From: an uncultured Moraxellaceae bacterium
GTDB lineage: Bacteria > Pseudomonadota > Gammaproteobacteria > Pseudomonadales > Moraxellaceae
Length of the DNA: 27,208 bases
Reading direction: 5' to 3'
NCBI GenBank assembly: GCA_937928295.1
Contig: CALEYY010000071.1
Span: 1-27,208 of the forward strand
The notes beneath the pieces are model-generated. The model did not search any database. It saw nothing but the letters and a program-made list of their open reading frames with translations, and was not told where the DNA came from. Shown in pieces: positions 1 through 6,962 of this stretch. Numbering within the stretch: position 1 is the first letter of the stretch; every line of letters starts with the position of its first letter. The position numbers were made by a program, and so were the translations under genes.

Positions 1-43
1 TCGTACCGTCGGCGCCGGTGTTGTGGCTAAGATCTTCGCCTAA
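1..43 (+). CDS. tuf: Elongation factor Tu, C-terminal end (partial)
   Basis: Only the last 13 codons are in the window; they read RTVGAGVVAKIFA and end in TAA at 41-43. This is the conserved C-terminus of EF-Tu, the GTPase that brings aminoacyl-tRNA to the ribosome. Its position directly before rpsJ fits the usual str operon (rpsL, rpsG, fusA, tuf) followed by the S10 operon. The 5' part lies outside the window, so length and completeness cannot be judged. Confidence 0.93.
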   Translation, partial: RTVGAGVVAKIFA

Positions 44-51
44 AAGCGAAT

Positions 52-81
52 AAGGCGGGCCTGTTTCGGCGGGCCCGCTTT
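52..81 (+). terminator. Hairpin after tuf, possible weak terminator
   Basis: A 10-bp stem (52-61 with 72-81, one G-T wobble) encloses a 10-nt loop. The stem is GC-rich and starts 8 bases after the tuf stop codon. Only three T follow on the 3' arm and there is no T tract, so it may be a partial or factor-assisted terminator, or an mRNA 3' end stabiliser, between the str and S10 operons. Confidence 0.45.
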
Positions 82-141
82 GCTGGGCACGAGGTCTTTG
101 GGCCTTGTGAGTGGAATGTGATACTTGAGCGCGAATAACAG

Positions 142-170
142 TTGCGTGATGGGATTATATCCACTACTAT
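142..170 (+). promoter_or_regulatory. Candidate S10 operon promoter
   Basis: TTGCGT at 142-147 and TACTAT at 165-170 are separated by exactly 17 bases, which fits a sigma-70 promoter with a partial -35 box. Transcription would start near 177 and give a leader of about 120 bases before rpsJ, similar in size to leaders under autogenous control. This is a consensus match by eye with no experimental support. Confidence 0.4.
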
Positions 171-171
171 G

Positions 172-220
172 CGCCACCCCTGACAACAGGGTGGTGTTAC
201 AGCCGGGGCATCGTTCCCGG
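172..220 (+). promoter_or_regulatory. Two hairpins in the S10 leader
   Basis: The first hairpin pairs 172-179 with 189-196 (core CCACCC/GGGTGG, loop of 9). The second pairs CCGGG at 203-207 with CCCGG at 216-220 (loop of 8). Both lie just downstream of the promoter candidate and before the attenuator-like hairpin. They make this leader a string of stems, as expected for a regulatory 5' UTR. Function is inferred. Confidence 0.4.
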
Positions 221-234
221 ACCGGTTTGTGAGA

Positions 235-280
235 AGCCTTCCCCTGAAGTACAAATTCAGTGGTGGGCTAGTTCTTTTTT
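235..280 (+). promoter_or_regulatory. Attenuator-like hairpin plus T tract before rpsJ
   Basis: A long imperfect stem pairs 235-248 with 256-269 (12 pairs including one G-T, two mismatches, loop GTACAAA at 249-255). It is followed by AGTTCTTTTTT, ending at 280, 17 bases before the rpsJ start codon. A late leader hairpin followed by a T tract matches the layout of the E. coli S10 leader, where ribosomal protein L4 promotes termination. L4 control here is inferred from layout only. Confidence 0.5.
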
Positions 281-297
281 GCTTTGGAGTTGCTGGA

Positions 298-609
298 ATG
301 GCTAGCCAGAGAATTCGCATCCGCCTTAAGGCGTTCGATCATCGTCTGATCGATCAGTCGGCGCTTGAAATTGTCGAAACCGCGAAGCGTACAGGTGCCC
401 AGGTTTGTGGCCCGATCCCGATGCCTACACGCATCGAGCGTTTCAACGTCCTGACGTCTCCGCACGTCAACAAGGATGCGCGTGACCAGTACGAAATTCG
501 TACGCACAAGCGTCTTGTGGACATCGTGATGCCAACGGATAAGACCGTTGACGCACTGATGAAGCTGGACCTCGCCGCAGGCGTGGATGTTCAGATCAGC
601 CTGGGCTGA
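298..609 (+). CDS. rpsJ: 30S ribosomal protein S10 (NusE)
   Basis: S10 is part of the 30S subunit head and, as NusE, pairs with NusB in transcription antitermination. The 103-residue product matches the usual length and starts MASQRIRIRLKAFD, with the conserved segment GPIPMPTR near residues 38-45. The frame is open from 229, but ATG 298 gives the family N-terminus and has GGAG at 286-289, 8 bases upstream. It is the first gene of the S10 operon and sits directly behind the attenuator-like hairpin. The 53-base gap to rplC is one of the longest inside the operon. Confidence 0.98.
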   Translation: MASQRIRIRLKAFDHRLIDQSALEIVETAKRTGAQVCGPIPMPTRIERFNVLTSPHVNKDARDQYEIRTHKRLVDIVMPTDKTVDALMKLDLAAGVDVQISLG

Positions 610-662
610 TCGTTCAGCATTGAGTCTCTCAAGAGGCCAAGTTGCCAAAGAGGTTTGAATAA

Positions 663-1301
663 ATGGCTATTGGATTAGTCGGTCGCAAGTGCGGTATGAC
701 CCGCGTGTTCACGGAGGCTGGCGTTTCGGTGCCGGTTACCGTGATCGAAGTCGATCCGAACCGCATTACACAAATTAAGTCGCTGGAAACAGATGGCTAC
801 CAGGCTGTGCAGATCACAACTGGCGAGCGTCGTGCTTCCCGCGTAACCAAGGCGATGGCTGGCCACTTTGCGAAAGCAAGTGTTGCTGCTGGTCGTGGCG
901 TTTGGGAATTCCGCGTTGCTGGCGAAGAAGCTGCCGGCCTCGCAGTGGGTGGTCAACTCGAGGTCACGCTGTTCAGCGTTGGCCAGGCAGTTGATGTGAC
1001 GGGTGTTTCCAAGGGCAAGGGCTTTCAGGGTCCGGTCAAGCGTTGGAACTTCCGTACACAGGATGCTACCCACGGTAACTCCGTATCGCACCGTGTTCAC
1101 GGCTCCACTGGTCAAAACCAGAGCCCGGGCAAGGTGTTCAAGGGCAAGAAGATGGCCGGCCACATGGGTGCCGAGCGCGTCACTGTCCAGGGTCTGGAAA
1201 TCGTTTCCGTTGATGTCGAGCGCAGTGTGCTCGTGGTCAAGGGTGCCGTTCCGGGTGCTACCGGTAATGACGTCATCGTGCGTCCGTCCGTTAAGGCCTG
1301 A
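663..1301 (+). CDS. rplC: 50S ribosomal protein L3
   Basis: L3 is an early assembly protein of the 50S subunit whose long loop reaches towards the peptidyl transferase centre. The product has 212 residues (about 209 in E. coli). The segment GQNQSPGKVFKGKKMAGHMG near residues 150-169 is the conserved loop. In E. coli a Gln in this GQNQ motif is methylated by PrmB, so the same modification is plausible here. AGAGG at 649-653 supports ATG 663. It lies 11 bases before rplD. Confidence 0.98.
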   Translation: MAIGLVGRKCGMTRVFTEAGVSVPVTVIEVDPNRITQIKSLETDGYQAVQITTGERRASRVTKAMAGHFAKASVAAGRGVWEFRVAGEEAAGLAVGGQLEVTLFSVGQAVDVTGVSKGKGFQGPVKRWNFRTQDATHGNSVSHRVHGSTGQNQSPGKVFKGKKMAGHMGAERVTVQGLEIVSVDVERSVLVVKGAVPGATGNDVIVRPSVKA

Positions 1302-1312
1302 GGGAGATTAAC

Positions 1313-1915
1313 GTGAACCTGAAGACTGTTTCCGGAGCAGCCCTTGAGCTCTCCGAAGTTGCCTTCGGCAAGGACTTCAATGAGGCCCTGGTGCACCAGG
1401 TCGTCGTCGCCTACATGGCTGGCGCTCGTCAAGGTACCAAGGCTCAGAAGTCCCGCGCAGAAGTCAGCGGTGGCGGCAAGAAGCCGTTCAACCAGAAAGG
1501 TTCGGGCCGTGCTCGTGCCGGTTCGATCCGCAGCCCGATCTGGCGTGGTGGTGGCAAGAGCTTTGCTGCCCGTCCGCAAGACTGGGATCAAAAAGTTAAC
1601 CGCAAAATGTATCGCGGTGCCATGCAGTGCATTCTGGCCGAACTCGTTCGTCAGGATCGCCTGGTTTTCGTGGATGACTTCACTGTCTCCGCACCGAAGA
1701 CCAAGGAACTGCTCGGCAAGCTCAATGCTCTGGGTCTGAAAAATACCCTGATCATTACGGATGCTGTTGACGAGAATCTGTATCTCGCTGCACGCAACCT
1801 GCCGCATGTCGAAGTGATCGACACCACGGCGGTTGATCCGGTGAGTCTGATTGGCTATGAGAAGGTGCTGATGTCGGTGCCGGCTGCCAAGAAACTTGAG
1901 GTGGAACTGGGATGA
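1313..1915 (+). CDS. rplD: 50S ribosomal protein L4
   Basis: L4 lines the nascent peptide exit tunnel; its extended loop (residues about 40-90, rich in Gly, Lys and Arg) is visible, including GKKPFNQKGSGRARAGS and SPIWRGGGKSFAARPQDW. In E. coli L4 is also the repressor of the S10 operon. The product has 200 residues, as usual. The start is GTG at 1313, preceded by GAGGGAG right after the rplC stop; no in-frame ATG gives a full-length protein. The 3' end overlaps rplW by 4 bases (ATGA), which suggests translational coupling. Confidence 0.97.
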   Translation: MNLKTVSGAALELSEVAFGKDFNEALVHQVVVAYMAGARQGTKAQKSRAEVSGGGKKPFNQKGSGRARAGSIRSPIWRGGGKSFAARPQDWDQKVNRKMYRGAMQCILAELVRQDRLVFVDDFTVSAPKTKELLGKLNALGLKNTLIITDAVDENLYLAARNLPHVEVIDTTAVDPVSLIGYEKVLMSVPAAKKLEVELG

Positions 1916-2217
1916 ACACAGAACGTCTGTTGCAGGTTTTGCTTGCGCCGCATGTCTCTGAGAAGGCCACGATGATTGCTGAAAAGCATAATCAAGTGGT
2001 GTTCAAGGTTCGTCGCGACGCCAACAAGCTCGAAATCAAGAAGGCCGTGGAAACACTGTTCAAGGTCGAAGTTGCGTCGGTTAACACCACGCTGACCAAA
2101 GGCAAGAGCAAGCGTTTCGGCGGTTCCCTCGGTCGTCGTCAAGACTTCAAGAAGGCTTATGTCTCCTTGAAGGGTGGCGCTCAAATCGACTTCGCCGCAG
2201 CTATTGCAGCTGAGTAA
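1912..2217 (+). CDS. rplW: 50S ribosomal protein L23
   Basis: L23 sits at the mouth of the exit tunnel and is the docking site for trigger factor and the signal recognition particle. The 101-residue product has the family N-terminus (RLLQVLLAPHVSEKAT) and the C-terminal GRRQDFKKAYVSLKGG segment. Its ATG overlaps the rplD stop, so translation is probably coupled to rplD. The length is within the bacterial range (about 100). Confidence 0.97.
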   Translation: MNTERLLQVLLAPHVSEKATMIAEKHNQVVFKVRRDANKLEIKKAVETLFKVEVASVNTTLTKGKSKRFGGSLGRRQDFKKAYVSLKGGAQIDFAAAIAAE

Positions 2218-2234
2218 GGGCCGGGAGTACTGAC

Positions 2235-3059
2235 ATGCCAATCGTAAAATGTAAACCGACCTCCCCGGGTCGTCGCTTTGTCGAGAAGGTCGTTCATGAC
2301 CATCTTTTCAAGGGTCGTCCGCACGCTCCGCTGGTCGAAAGCCAGAAGCGTTCCGGTGGTCGCAACAACAATGGCCACATCACCATGCGTCACATTGGTG
2401 GTGGTCACAAGCAGCTTTATCGCGTCATCGACTTCAAGCGCGGCAAGGACGGCATTCCAGCCGTTGTTGAGCGCATTGAATATGACCCGAACCGTACCGC
2501 TCACATCGCGCTGCTGAAGTATGCCGATGGTGATCGCCGCTACATGATCGCTCTCAAGGGTCAGCAAGTAGGCGATGCAGTGATGTCTGGCGATGCCGCT
2601 CCGATCAAGGTCGGTAATGTGCTTCCGCTGCGCAACATGCCGCTCGGTTCGACCATCTGCTGCATCGAGTTGAAGCCAGGCAAGGGTGCCCAGTTGGTGC
2701 GTTCGGCCGGTACTTCGGCTCAGCTGCTCGGTCGCGACGGTGCTTACGCCATTGTGCGTCTGCGTTCGGGCGAAATGCGCAAGATTCATGTGGATTGCCG
2801 TGCTGCCTTCGGCGAAGTGTCCAACAGCGAGCACAGCCTGCGCTCGCTGGGTAAGGCTGGTGCCAGTCGCTGGCGCGGTATTCGACCAACAGTTCGTGGT
2901 ATGGCCATGAACCCGGTTGACCATCCGCACGGTGGTGGTGAAGGCCGTAACAAGGGCATTCAGCCGGTGTCGCCATGGGGCACGCCATCCAAGGGTTACA
3001 AGACCCGTAACAACAAGCGTACGAGCGGCATGATTGTCCGCGACCGTCGCGTCAAGTAA
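2235..3059 (+). CDS. rplB: 50S ribosomal protein L2
   Basis: L2 binds 23S rRNA, is needed for subunit joining and lies close to the peptidyl transferase centre. The 274-residue product is full length. The most conserved segment, MNPVDHPHGGGEGRNKG, is intact, and His230 corresponds to the functionally important His229 of E. coli. The C-terminus ends in the basic RDRRVK tail. GGGAG at 2222-2226 precedes ATG 2235. It lies 17 bases after rplW and 19 before rpsS. Confidence 0.98.
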   Translation: MPIVKCKPTSPGRRFVEKVVHDHLFKGRPHAPLVESQKRSGGRNNNGHITMRHIGGGHKQLYRVIDFKRGKDGIPAVVERIEYDPNRTAHIALLKYADGDRRYMIALKGQQVGDAVMSGDAAPIKVGNVLPLRNMPLGSTICCIELKPGKGAQLVRSAGTSAQLLGRDGAYAIVRLRSGEMRKIHVDCRAAFGEVSNSEHSLRSLGKAGASRWRGIRPTVRGMAMNPVDHPHGGGEGRNKGIQPVSPWGTPSKGYKTRNNKRTSGMIVRDRRVK

Positions 3060-3078
3060 TGGGTAGAGGAGAGCCACT

Positions 3079-3354
3079 ATGCCTCGTTCACTGAAAAAAG
3101 GTCCGTTTGTAGACACTCACCTGTTCGTCAAGGTGGAAGCTGCAGCGGCCGTACATTCCAAGAAGCCCATCAAGACCTGGTCGCGTCGTTCGATGATCCT
3201 CCCGGAAATGGTTGGCCTGACAATTGCCGTGCATAACGGCAAGCAACATATCCCGGTCCTCGTGACCGAGCATATGGTCGGCCACAAGCTGGGTGAGTTC
3301 TCGCCGACTCGTACCTATCGTGGTCACGCTGTCGACAAAAAGTCGAAGCGATAA
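3079..3354 (+). CDS. rpsS: 30S ribosomal protein S19
   Basis: S19 sits in the head of the 30S subunit next to S13 and contacts the A-site side of the decoding region. The 91-residue product shows the family start MPRSLKKGPFVDTHL and the conserved segment EHMVGHKLGEFSPTRTYRGH. AGAGGAGAG just before ATG 3079 is a strong ribosome binding site. Position between rplB and rplV is the standard order. Confidence 0.98.
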   Translation: MPRSLKKGPFVDTHLFVKVEAAAAVHSKKPIKTWSRRSMILPEMVGLTIAVHNGKQHIPVLVTEHMVGHKLGEFSPTRTYRGHAVDKKSKR

Positions 3355-3364
3355 GGAGAGCATG

Positions 3365-3700
3365 ATGGAAGCTATCGCCAAATTGCGTGGCGCGCCGATC
3401 TCGGCCCAGAAAGCCCGCCTCGTCGCTGACCAGGTTCGCGGTCTGAAAATCGAGCTGGCGCTGAACACGCTGACGTTCAGCAACAAGAAGGCTGCTCACT
3501 TCGTCAAGAAAGTGATCATGTCGGCTATTGCTAACGCCGAACATAACCAGGGTGCGGATGTGGACGAGCTTCGTGTCGCCACTATCTGTGTGGATGAAGG
3601 CATCACGCTGAAGCGTATTCAGCCGCGTGCCAAGGGTCGTGCTGATCGCATCAGCAAGCGTACCTGCCACATCACCGTCATCGTGGCCGAAGGCAAGTAA
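3365..3700 (+). CDS. rplV: 50S ribosomal protein L22
   Basis: L22 lines the exit tunnel with L4 through a long beta hairpin, seen as the basic RIQPRAKGRADRISKRTCH segment near the C-terminus. Two ATG codons are adjacent in frame at 3362 and 3365. AGGAG at 3354-3358 is 6 bases from 3365 and 3 from 3362, so 3365 (111 residues) is preferred. The longer MM form resembles Acinetobacter annotations and remains possible. The frame is open further upstream inside rpsS, but those codons lack family similarity. Confidence 0.96.
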   Translation: MEAIAKLRGAPISAQKARLVADQVRGLKIELALNTLTFSNKKAAHFVKKVIMSAIANAEHNQGADVDELRVATICVDEGITLKRIQPRAKGRADRISKRTCHITVIVAEGK

Positions 3701-3712
3701 GGGGCTGAAGAA

Positions 3713-4414
3713 ATGGGTCAGAAAGTTCATCCAATCGGTATTCGCCTGGGCATCGTCAAGAAGCACAACGCGAACTGGTACGCCAGCCCGAAGCAATACG
3801 CTGAATTCTTGCTCGCCGACCTTCAGGTGCGTGACTTCCTGAACGAGCGCCTGAAAGCGGCCTCGATCAGCAAGATCCTCATCGAGCGTCCGTCCGAGAA
3901 TGCCCGCATCACGATTTCCACAGCTCGCCCTGGCGTGCTGATTGGCAAGAAAGGCGAAGATGTTGAGCGTCTGCGTCGTGATGTTGCCAAGCTGATGAAA
4001 ATGCCGGTGCAAATCAACATCGACGAAATCCGCAAGCCGGATCTCGATGCGAAGTTGGTTGCCGACAGCATCGCTTCGCAGCTCGAGCGTCGTGTGATGT
4101 TCCGCCGCGCCATGAAGCGCGCTGTGCAGAACTCCATGCGTGCTGGCGCCAAGGGCATCAAGGTCGAAGTCTCGGGCCGCCTCGGCGGTGCTGAAATCGC
4201 TCGTACCGAATGGTACCGCGAAGGCCGCGTGCCACTGCATACCCTGCGTGCTGACATCGATTATTCGATTGTTCGTGCAGAAACAACTTACGGCTGTATC
4301 GGCGTCAAGGTGTGGATTTTCAAGGGCGAAATCCTTGGTGGCATGGAGCAGGTATCTGCCCCGGCACCAGCGGAAGAAGCTCGTCCCGCCAAGAAGCGCG
4401 GTGCGAAGAACTAA
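3713..4414 (+). CDS. rpsC: 30S ribosomal protein S3
   Basis: S3 forms part of the mRNA entry channel and helps unwind mRNA. The 233-residue product starts MGQKVHPIGIRLGI. It carries the KH domain with the loop GVLIGKKGEDVERLR (about residues 76-90), followed by the conserved C-terminal domain with GRLGGAEIARTEWYREGRVP. The last 20 residues are a low-complexity Ala/Pro/Lys tail, which is common in S3. It is spaced 12 bases from rplV and 11 from rplP. Confidence 0.98.
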   Translation: MGQKVHPIGIRLGIVKKHNANWYASPKQYAEFLLADLQVRDFLNERLKAASISKILIERPSENARITISTARPGVLIGKKGEDVERLRRDVAKLMKMPVQINIDEIRKPDLDAKLVADSIASQLERRVMFRRAMKRAVQNSMRAGAKGIKVEVSGRLGGAEIARTEWYREGRVPLHTLRADIDYSIVRAETTYGCIGVKVWIFKGEILGGMEQVSAPAPAEEARPAKKRGAKN

Positions 4415-4425
4415 GGGGTTGAGAG

Positions 4426-4839
4426 ATGTTACAGCCTAAGCGTACCAAGTTTCGCAAGGTCCATAAGGGCCGCAACACGGGTCTGGCACTTCGTGGCAGT
4501 TCCGTGGCATTCGGCACGATCGGCCTGAAGTCGGTTGAGCGTGGCCGTATCACGGCGCGTCAGATCGAAGCTGCTCGTCGTGCAATTTCCCGTCGCGTAA
4601 AGCGTGGTGGCAAGATCTTTATCCGTATTTTCCCGGATAAGCCGATCACACAAAAGCCCCTCGAAGTGCGTATGGGTAAAGGTAAAGGTAGCGTGGAATA
4701 TTGGGTTGCAGAGATCAAGCCAGGCAAAATGCTCTACGAGATCGAAGGCGTTCCTGACGACCTGGCTCGCGAAGCTTTCGCGCTTGCTGCTGCCAAGCTG
4801 CCCTTGAAAACCACTATCGTGACTCGGACGGTGATGTAA
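4426..4839 (+). CDS. rplP: 50S ribosomal protein L16
   Basis: L16 binds near the A-site tRNA elbow and is needed for late 50S assembly. The product has 137 residues with the family start MLQPKRTKFRKVHKGRN. The segment PLEVRMGKGKG contains Arg82, which aligns with Arg81 of E. coli L16, the residue hydroxylated by the YcfD oxygenase. Modification here is only inferred. The stop codon shares one base with the rpmC start (TAATG). Confidence 0.98.
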   Translation: MLQPKRTKFRKVHKGRNTGLALRGSSVAFGTIGLKSVERGRITARQIEAARRAISRRVKRGGKIFIRIFPDKPITQKPLEVRMGKGKGSVEYWVAEIKPGKMLYEIEGVPDDLAREAFALAAAKLPLKTTIVTRTVM

Positions 4840-5030
4840 TGAACGCCAAAGAATTGCGTGAAAAAAGCGTCGAGGACCTGAACAAGGAACTCGACAACCT
4901 GAACCGTCAGCAGTTCACTCTGCGCATGGCTCAGGCCACTGGTCAGCTGACTCAAAACAGCAAGATCGGCGTTGTTCGCAAGAGCATTGCCCGTATCAAG
5001 ACCCTTCTGACCGAGAAGCAAGGTAACTGA
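4839..5030 (+). CDS. rpmC: 50S ribosomal protein L29
   Basis: L29 is a small two-helix protein beside L23 at the exit tunnel. The 63-residue product contains the family motif region LNRQQFTLRMAQATGQL and the basic C-terminal KSIARIKTLLTEK helix. Its ATG overlaps the rplP stop by one base, so the two are probably translationally coupled. No other in-frame start fits the family better. It is separated from rpsQ by only 2 bases. Confidence 0.97.
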   Translation: MNAKELREKSVEDLNKELDNLNRQQFTLRMAQATGQLTQNSKIGVVRKSIARIKTLLTEKQGN

Positions 5031-5032
5031 TC

Positions 5033-5299
5033 ATGACGGAACAGAACCAAAATCAGCGCACGCTGACCGGCAAAGTTGTCAGCAACAAGATGGATAAGTC
5101 CATCACTGTGCTGATCGAACGCAAAGTCAAGCACCCGGTGTACGGCAAGTACATCACTCGCTCGACCAAGCTGCATGCGCATGATGAACAAAATGTTTGC
5201 CAAGAAGGCGACATTGTTACGATCTCCGAGTGCCGCCCGTTGTCCAAGACTAAAAATTGGATGCTGGTGGAAGTGGTCGAAAAGACCGACGCTCGCTGA
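5033..5299 (+). CDS. rpsQ: 30S ribosomal protein S17
   Basis: S17 is a primary 16S rRNA binding protein with an OB fold that is important for early 30S assembly. The 88-residue product shows LTGKVVSNKMDKSITVLIERKVKHP and the conserved HDEQNVCQEGDIVTISECRPLSKTK region. It is the last gene of the S10 operon and is followed by an 85-base gap with hairpins and a promoter candidate. Confidence 0.98.
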   Translation: MTEQNQNQRTLTGKVVSNKMDKSITVLIERKVKHPVYGKYITRSTKLHAHDEQNVCQEGDIVTISECRPLSKTKNWMLVEVVEKTDAR

Positions 5300-5307
5300 G
5301 TTTGAAT

Positions 5308-5335
5308 TGCGGCCGACGGCCGCATCAGTTATCAT
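5308..5335 (+). promoter_or_regulatory. Candidate spc operon promoter with inverted repeat
   Basis: TTGCGG at 5308-5313 and TATCAT at 5330-5335 are separated by 16 bases; the -10 box matches 5 of 6 consensus positions. A perfect inverted repeat GCGGCC-GAC-GGCCGC at 5309-5323 overlaps the -35 box and spacer. Transcription would start near 5342, giving a leader of about 43 bases before rplN. The call rests on consensus and position between operons. Confidence 0.45.
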
Positions 5336-5341
5336 TTCGCG

Positions 5342-5368
5342 CCCCGCGTTGTCGGGGTCCCATTTTTT
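5342..5368 (+). terminator. Hairpin and T6 tract between rpsQ and rplN
   Basis: CCCCG at 5342-5346 pairs with CGGGG at 5353-5357 around a 6-base loop. After a 5-base gap (TCCCA) comes a run of six T at 5363-5368. This could end or attenuate S10 operon transcription, or act in the spc leader, because it also lies just after the predicted spc start. The gap between stem and T run is unusual for a simple intrinsic terminator. Confidence 0.4.
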
Positions 5369-5384
5369 GGGTTTGGAGAGAGCA

Positions 5385-5753
5385 ATGATTCAGACCGAAA
5401 CGATGCTCGACGTGGCCGATAACAGCGGCGCTCGTCGCGTCATGTGTATCAAGGTACTCGGCGGTTCACACCGTCGTTACGCCTCGGTCGGTGACGTCAT
5501 CAAGGTCACGGTAAAGGAAGCAATTCCCCGTGGCAAAGTAAAGAAGGGCGACGTCATGAACGCCGTCGTCGTGCGTACCAAAAAGGGTATTCGCCGCGCC
5601 GATGGTTCGTTGATTCGTTTTGACGACAACGCCGCCGTGATCCTGAACAACAACAAGGCACCGATCGGCACCCGTATCTTCGGGCCGGTGACTCGTGAAC
5701 TGCGTACTGAGCAGTTCATGAAGATCATCTCCCTCGCGCCAGAAGTGCTTTAA
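5385..5753 (+). CDS. rplN: 50S ribosomal protein L14
   Basis: L14 lies at the subunit interface and binds the silencing factor RsfS. The 122-residue product starts MIQTETMLDVADNSGARRV and keeps DDNAAVILNNNKAPIGTRIFGPVTREL near the C-terminus. The frame is open far upstream into rpsQ, but GGAGAGAG at 5375-5382 and the family N-terminus fix the start at ATG 5385. It is the first gene of the spc operon. Confidence 0.98.
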   Translation: MIQTETMLDVADNSGARRVMCIKVLGGSHRRYASVGDVIKVTVKEAIPRGKVKKGDVMNAVVVRTKKGIRRADGSLIRFDDNAAVILNNNKAPIGTRIFGPVTRELRTEQFMKIISLAPEVL

Positions 5754-5765
5754 AGGTAAAGAGTG

Positions 5766-6083
5766 ATGGCAAAGATCAAGCGTGACGACGAAGTGGTCGT
5801 GATTGCAGGCAAGGACAAGGGCAAGCGCGGCAAAGTCGCCAGCGTGCTCGAAGGTCGTGTCGTTGTCGCCGGGATTAACCTGGTGAAAAAGCATGTCAAG
5901 GCCAATCCGAACAAGGGCGAGCAAGGCGGTATCCTGGAGCGCGAAGCGGCCCTCGATATTTCCAATATCGCATTGTTCAATCAGGCAACCCAGAAGGCAG
6001 ACCGAGTCGGGTACAAGGTTCTTGAAGATGGCGAGAAGGTTCGCGTATTCAAGTCCACCGGCGAAGTTGTCGACATCAAGTAA
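5766..6083 (+). CDS. rplX: 50S ribosomal protein L24
   Basis: L24 is one of the initiators of 50S assembly. The 105-residue product carries the KOW motif region EVVVIAGKDKGKRGKVASV near residues 10-28 and the conserved VKKHVKANP segment. A GTG at 5763 is also in frame, but ATG 5766 gives the family start MAKIKRDDE and has AAGG at 5753-5756, 9 bases upstream. It lies 12 bases after rplN. Confidence 0.97.
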   Translation: MAKIKRDDEVVVIAGKDKGKRGKVASVLEGRVVVAGINLVKKHVKANPNKGEQGGILEREAALDISNIALFNQATQKADRVGYKVLEDGEKVRVFKSTGEVVDIK

Positions 6084-6098
6084 GGTAGATTGGTTGAA

Positions 6099-6635
6099 AT
6101 GGCCAGACTGAAAGCTGTTTACAAGAACGAGATTGCGCCGAAAGTTATGGCGGAGCTCGGTCTCAAGAATGTGATGGAGATACCTCGCATCACGAAGATT
6201 ACTCTGAATATGGGAGTGGGCGGTGCCAGCCAGGATAAGAAGCTTATCGATGGCGCCGTGGCCGATATGCAGCTGATTTCTGGCCAGAAACCCGTTGTCA
6301 CGCTCACTCGCAAGTCCATCGCTGGTTTCAAGATCCGCGACGGCTGGCCCATTGGCTGCAAAGTGACGCTTCGCGGCGACATGATGTACGAATTCCTGGA
6401 CCGCCTGATCGGCATCACGATTCCGCGTATTCGTGACTTCCGTGGGTTTAGCCCGAAGTCCTTTGATGGTCGTGGCAACTACAGCCTCGGTATCAAGGAA
6501 CAGATCGTGTTCCCGGAAATCGAATACGACAAGATCGAGAAGCTGCGCGGTCTTGATATCGTTATTACCACATCGGCTCGCACCGATGAAGAAGGTCGCG
6601 CACTGCTGCGTGCCTTTCAATTCCCGTTCAAGTGA
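6099..6635 (+). CDS. rplE: 50S ribosomal protein L5
   Basis: L5 binds 5S rRNA and contacts P-site tRNA. From ATG 6099 the product has 178 residues (179 in E. coli) and shows RITKITLNMGVGGA, KSIAGFKIRDGWPIGCKVTLR and the C-terminal TTSARTDEEGRALLRAFQFPF. An in-frame TTG at 6090 would add three residues and sits closer to the AAGGT at 6082-6086, so the true start could be either. ATG matches the family N-terminus. In E. coli S8 represses the spc operon at the start of this gene; I could not recognise that RNA site here. Confidence 0.97.
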   Translation: MARLKAVYKNEIAPKVMAELGLKNVMEIPRITKITLNMGVGGASQDKKLIDGAVADMQLISGQKPVVTLTRKSIAGFKIRDGWPIGCKVTLRGDMMYEFLDRLIGITIPRIRDFRGFSPKSFDGRGNYSLGIKEQIVFPEIEYDKIEKLRGLDIVITTSARTDEEGRALLRAFQFPFK

Positions 6636-6644
6636 GACTGAATC

Positions 6645-6950
6645 ATGGCTAAGAAGAGCATGTTGAACCGCGAAGCCAAGCGCGAAAAGCTGGTCGCGAA
6701 GTACTCCAAACTGCGCGGCGAATTGAAGGCAACTATCGCCAGTGTCAGCGTTAGCGAAGAAGATCGTTGGGCTGCCATCCTGCGTTTGCAGGATCTCCCG
6801 CGTGATTCGAGCCCATCGCGTCTGCGTAATCGTTGCGGCATCACCGGTCGTCCCCACGGCTTCTTCCGCAAGTTCGGCCTTGGCCGTATCAAGCTGCGTG
6901 AAGCTGTTATGCGTGGCGATGTTCCCGGCGTCGTCAAGGCCAGCTGGTAA
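6645..6950 (+). CDS. rpsN: 30S ribosomal protein S14, zinc-independent long form
   Basis: S14 completes the 30S head next to S3 and S10. The 101-residue product is the long form. The C-terminal segment RNRCGITGRPHGFFRKFGL has a single Cys where zinc-binding S14 proteins have two CXXC pairs, so no zinc site is expected. MAKKSMLNREAKREKL is the family N-terminus. It is spaced 9 bases from rplE and 12 from rpsH. Confidence 0.98.
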   Translation: MAKKSMLNREAKREKLVAKYSKLRGELKATIASVSVSEEDRWAAILRLQDLPRDSSPSRLRNRCGITGRPHGFFRKFGLGRIKLREAVMRGDVPGVVKASW

Positions 6951-6962
6951 GAGGATTTTAGA

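Noticed and set aside
3170..4240. A 356-codon minus-strand frame across rpsS, rplV and rpsC
   Set aside because: Shadow of strongly conserved ribosomal protein genes; no recognisable domains.
6084..6140. S8-binding regulatory site at the start of rplE, as in E. coli
   Set aside because: I could not find a convincing stem with the required internal loop; only short pairings are visible.
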